Source of the DNA: Pseudocolwellia sp. AS88
GTDB taxonomy: Bacteria; Pseudomonadota; Gammaproteobacteria; Enterobacterales; Alteromonadaceae
NCBI RefSeq assembly: GCF_030551755.1
Contig: NZ_JAUPEC010000033.1
Span: 1-36,984, forward strand
DNA length: 36,984 nucleotides
Reading direction: 5' to 3'
The translations under genes were made by a program, and so were the position numbers. The notes below the pieces were generated by a model. That model was not told the DNA's origin, searched no databases, and worked only from the letters and a program-made list of their open reading frames with translations. This document shows positions 36,915-36,984 of the stretch, piece by piece. Every line of letters starts with the position of its first letter. Within the stretch, counting starts at the first letter, position 1.

Positions 36915-36984
36915 TGACCCGTCCTAAATAAGGTTGACACTTTTCTTTAAGTAAATTGGAGAGTGTTATGAAATCAACAACTAA
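36915..36984 (+). mobile_element. Left end of an IS3-type insertion sequence (cut by window edge)
   Basis: TGACCCGTCC at 36915, followed by GGTTGACAC (36932-36940), then a ribosome site and a start codon some 50 bases in, is the layout of an IS3-family left end, whose terminal repeats start with TG and often contain a TTGACAC-like block. Only one end is visible, so neither the inverted repeat nor a target duplication can be confirmed. Confidence 0.45.
36968..36984 (+). CDS. Start of a transposase-like gene (partial)
   Basis: ATG at 36968 with GGAGAG 5 bases upstream opens a frame reading MKSTT before the window ends. Its place next to the IS-like end suggests the OrfA of an IS3-type transposase. 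Five residues cannot prove this. Confidence 0.4.

Overview
The window is AT-rich, gene-dense chromosomal DNA from a gammaproteobacterium. Product sequences and gene order point to the Alteromonadales, most likely a marine Colwellia/Thalassotalea-like organism; this assignment is inference from recognised families and not from a search. Most genes are core housekeeping genes with close relatives in E. coli. I found no tRNA, rRNA, CRISPR array or prophage.

Layout. 1-4068 (+): a secreted subtilisin-type protease and a small PEP-CTERM-type protein, the most accessory-looking part. 4191-4964 (-): pssA. 5180-5611 (+): a DUF4124 protein. 5622-10063 (-): rluD-pgeF-clpB, with bamD divergent at 10284-11045, the same neighbourhood as in E. 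coli. 11106-11444 (-) glnB and 11622-12455 (+) nadE are divergent. 12551-20229 is a type IV pilus minor-pilin locus: two tandem FimT/GspH-like pilins on + facing pilV-pilW-pilX-pilY1-pilE-(tapY2-like) on -. 20589-26472 (-) is ribF-ileS-lspA-fkpB-ispH in the E. coli order, with murJ upstream and rpsT divergent. 29283-31993 (-) holds a DUF3010 gene, a YggN/DUF2884 gene, a heptanucleotide tandem repeat, a cold-shock gene with a long leader, and a SPOUT RNA methyltransferase. 32219-33639 (+) has an AsmA-like protein and a predicted outer-membrane barrel. 33636-36676 (-) is aroF, tyrA and a thioredoxin-fold lipoprotein, with TyrR-box-like operators upstream of aroF. The last 70 bases look like the left end of an IS3-type insertion sequence, cut by the window edge.

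How the genes work together. The pil operon encodes the tip and priming complex of a type IVa pilus (minor pilins, the calcium-binding adhesin PilY1 and a PilE-type pilin). The ileS cluster couples translation, flavin cofactor supply, lipoprotein maturation, isoprenoid synthesis and lipid II flipping. bamD, pssA and the barrel protein concern the envelope. aroF-tyrA is the tyrosine branch of aromatic synthesis. Several annotated starts are shifted from the longest frame on ribosome-binding-site or family-length grounds (rluD, bamD, glnB, second fimT, the tapY2-like gene, pilY1, pilV, murJ, the barrel protein, aroF).

I did not find a convincing new multi-gene system. The best leads are the tandem FimT pair with altered DNA-binding-type motif, the 15-copy heptamer repeat, the PEP-CTERM/protease pair, and the monothiol (CxxS) thioredoxin lipoprotein next to tyrA.
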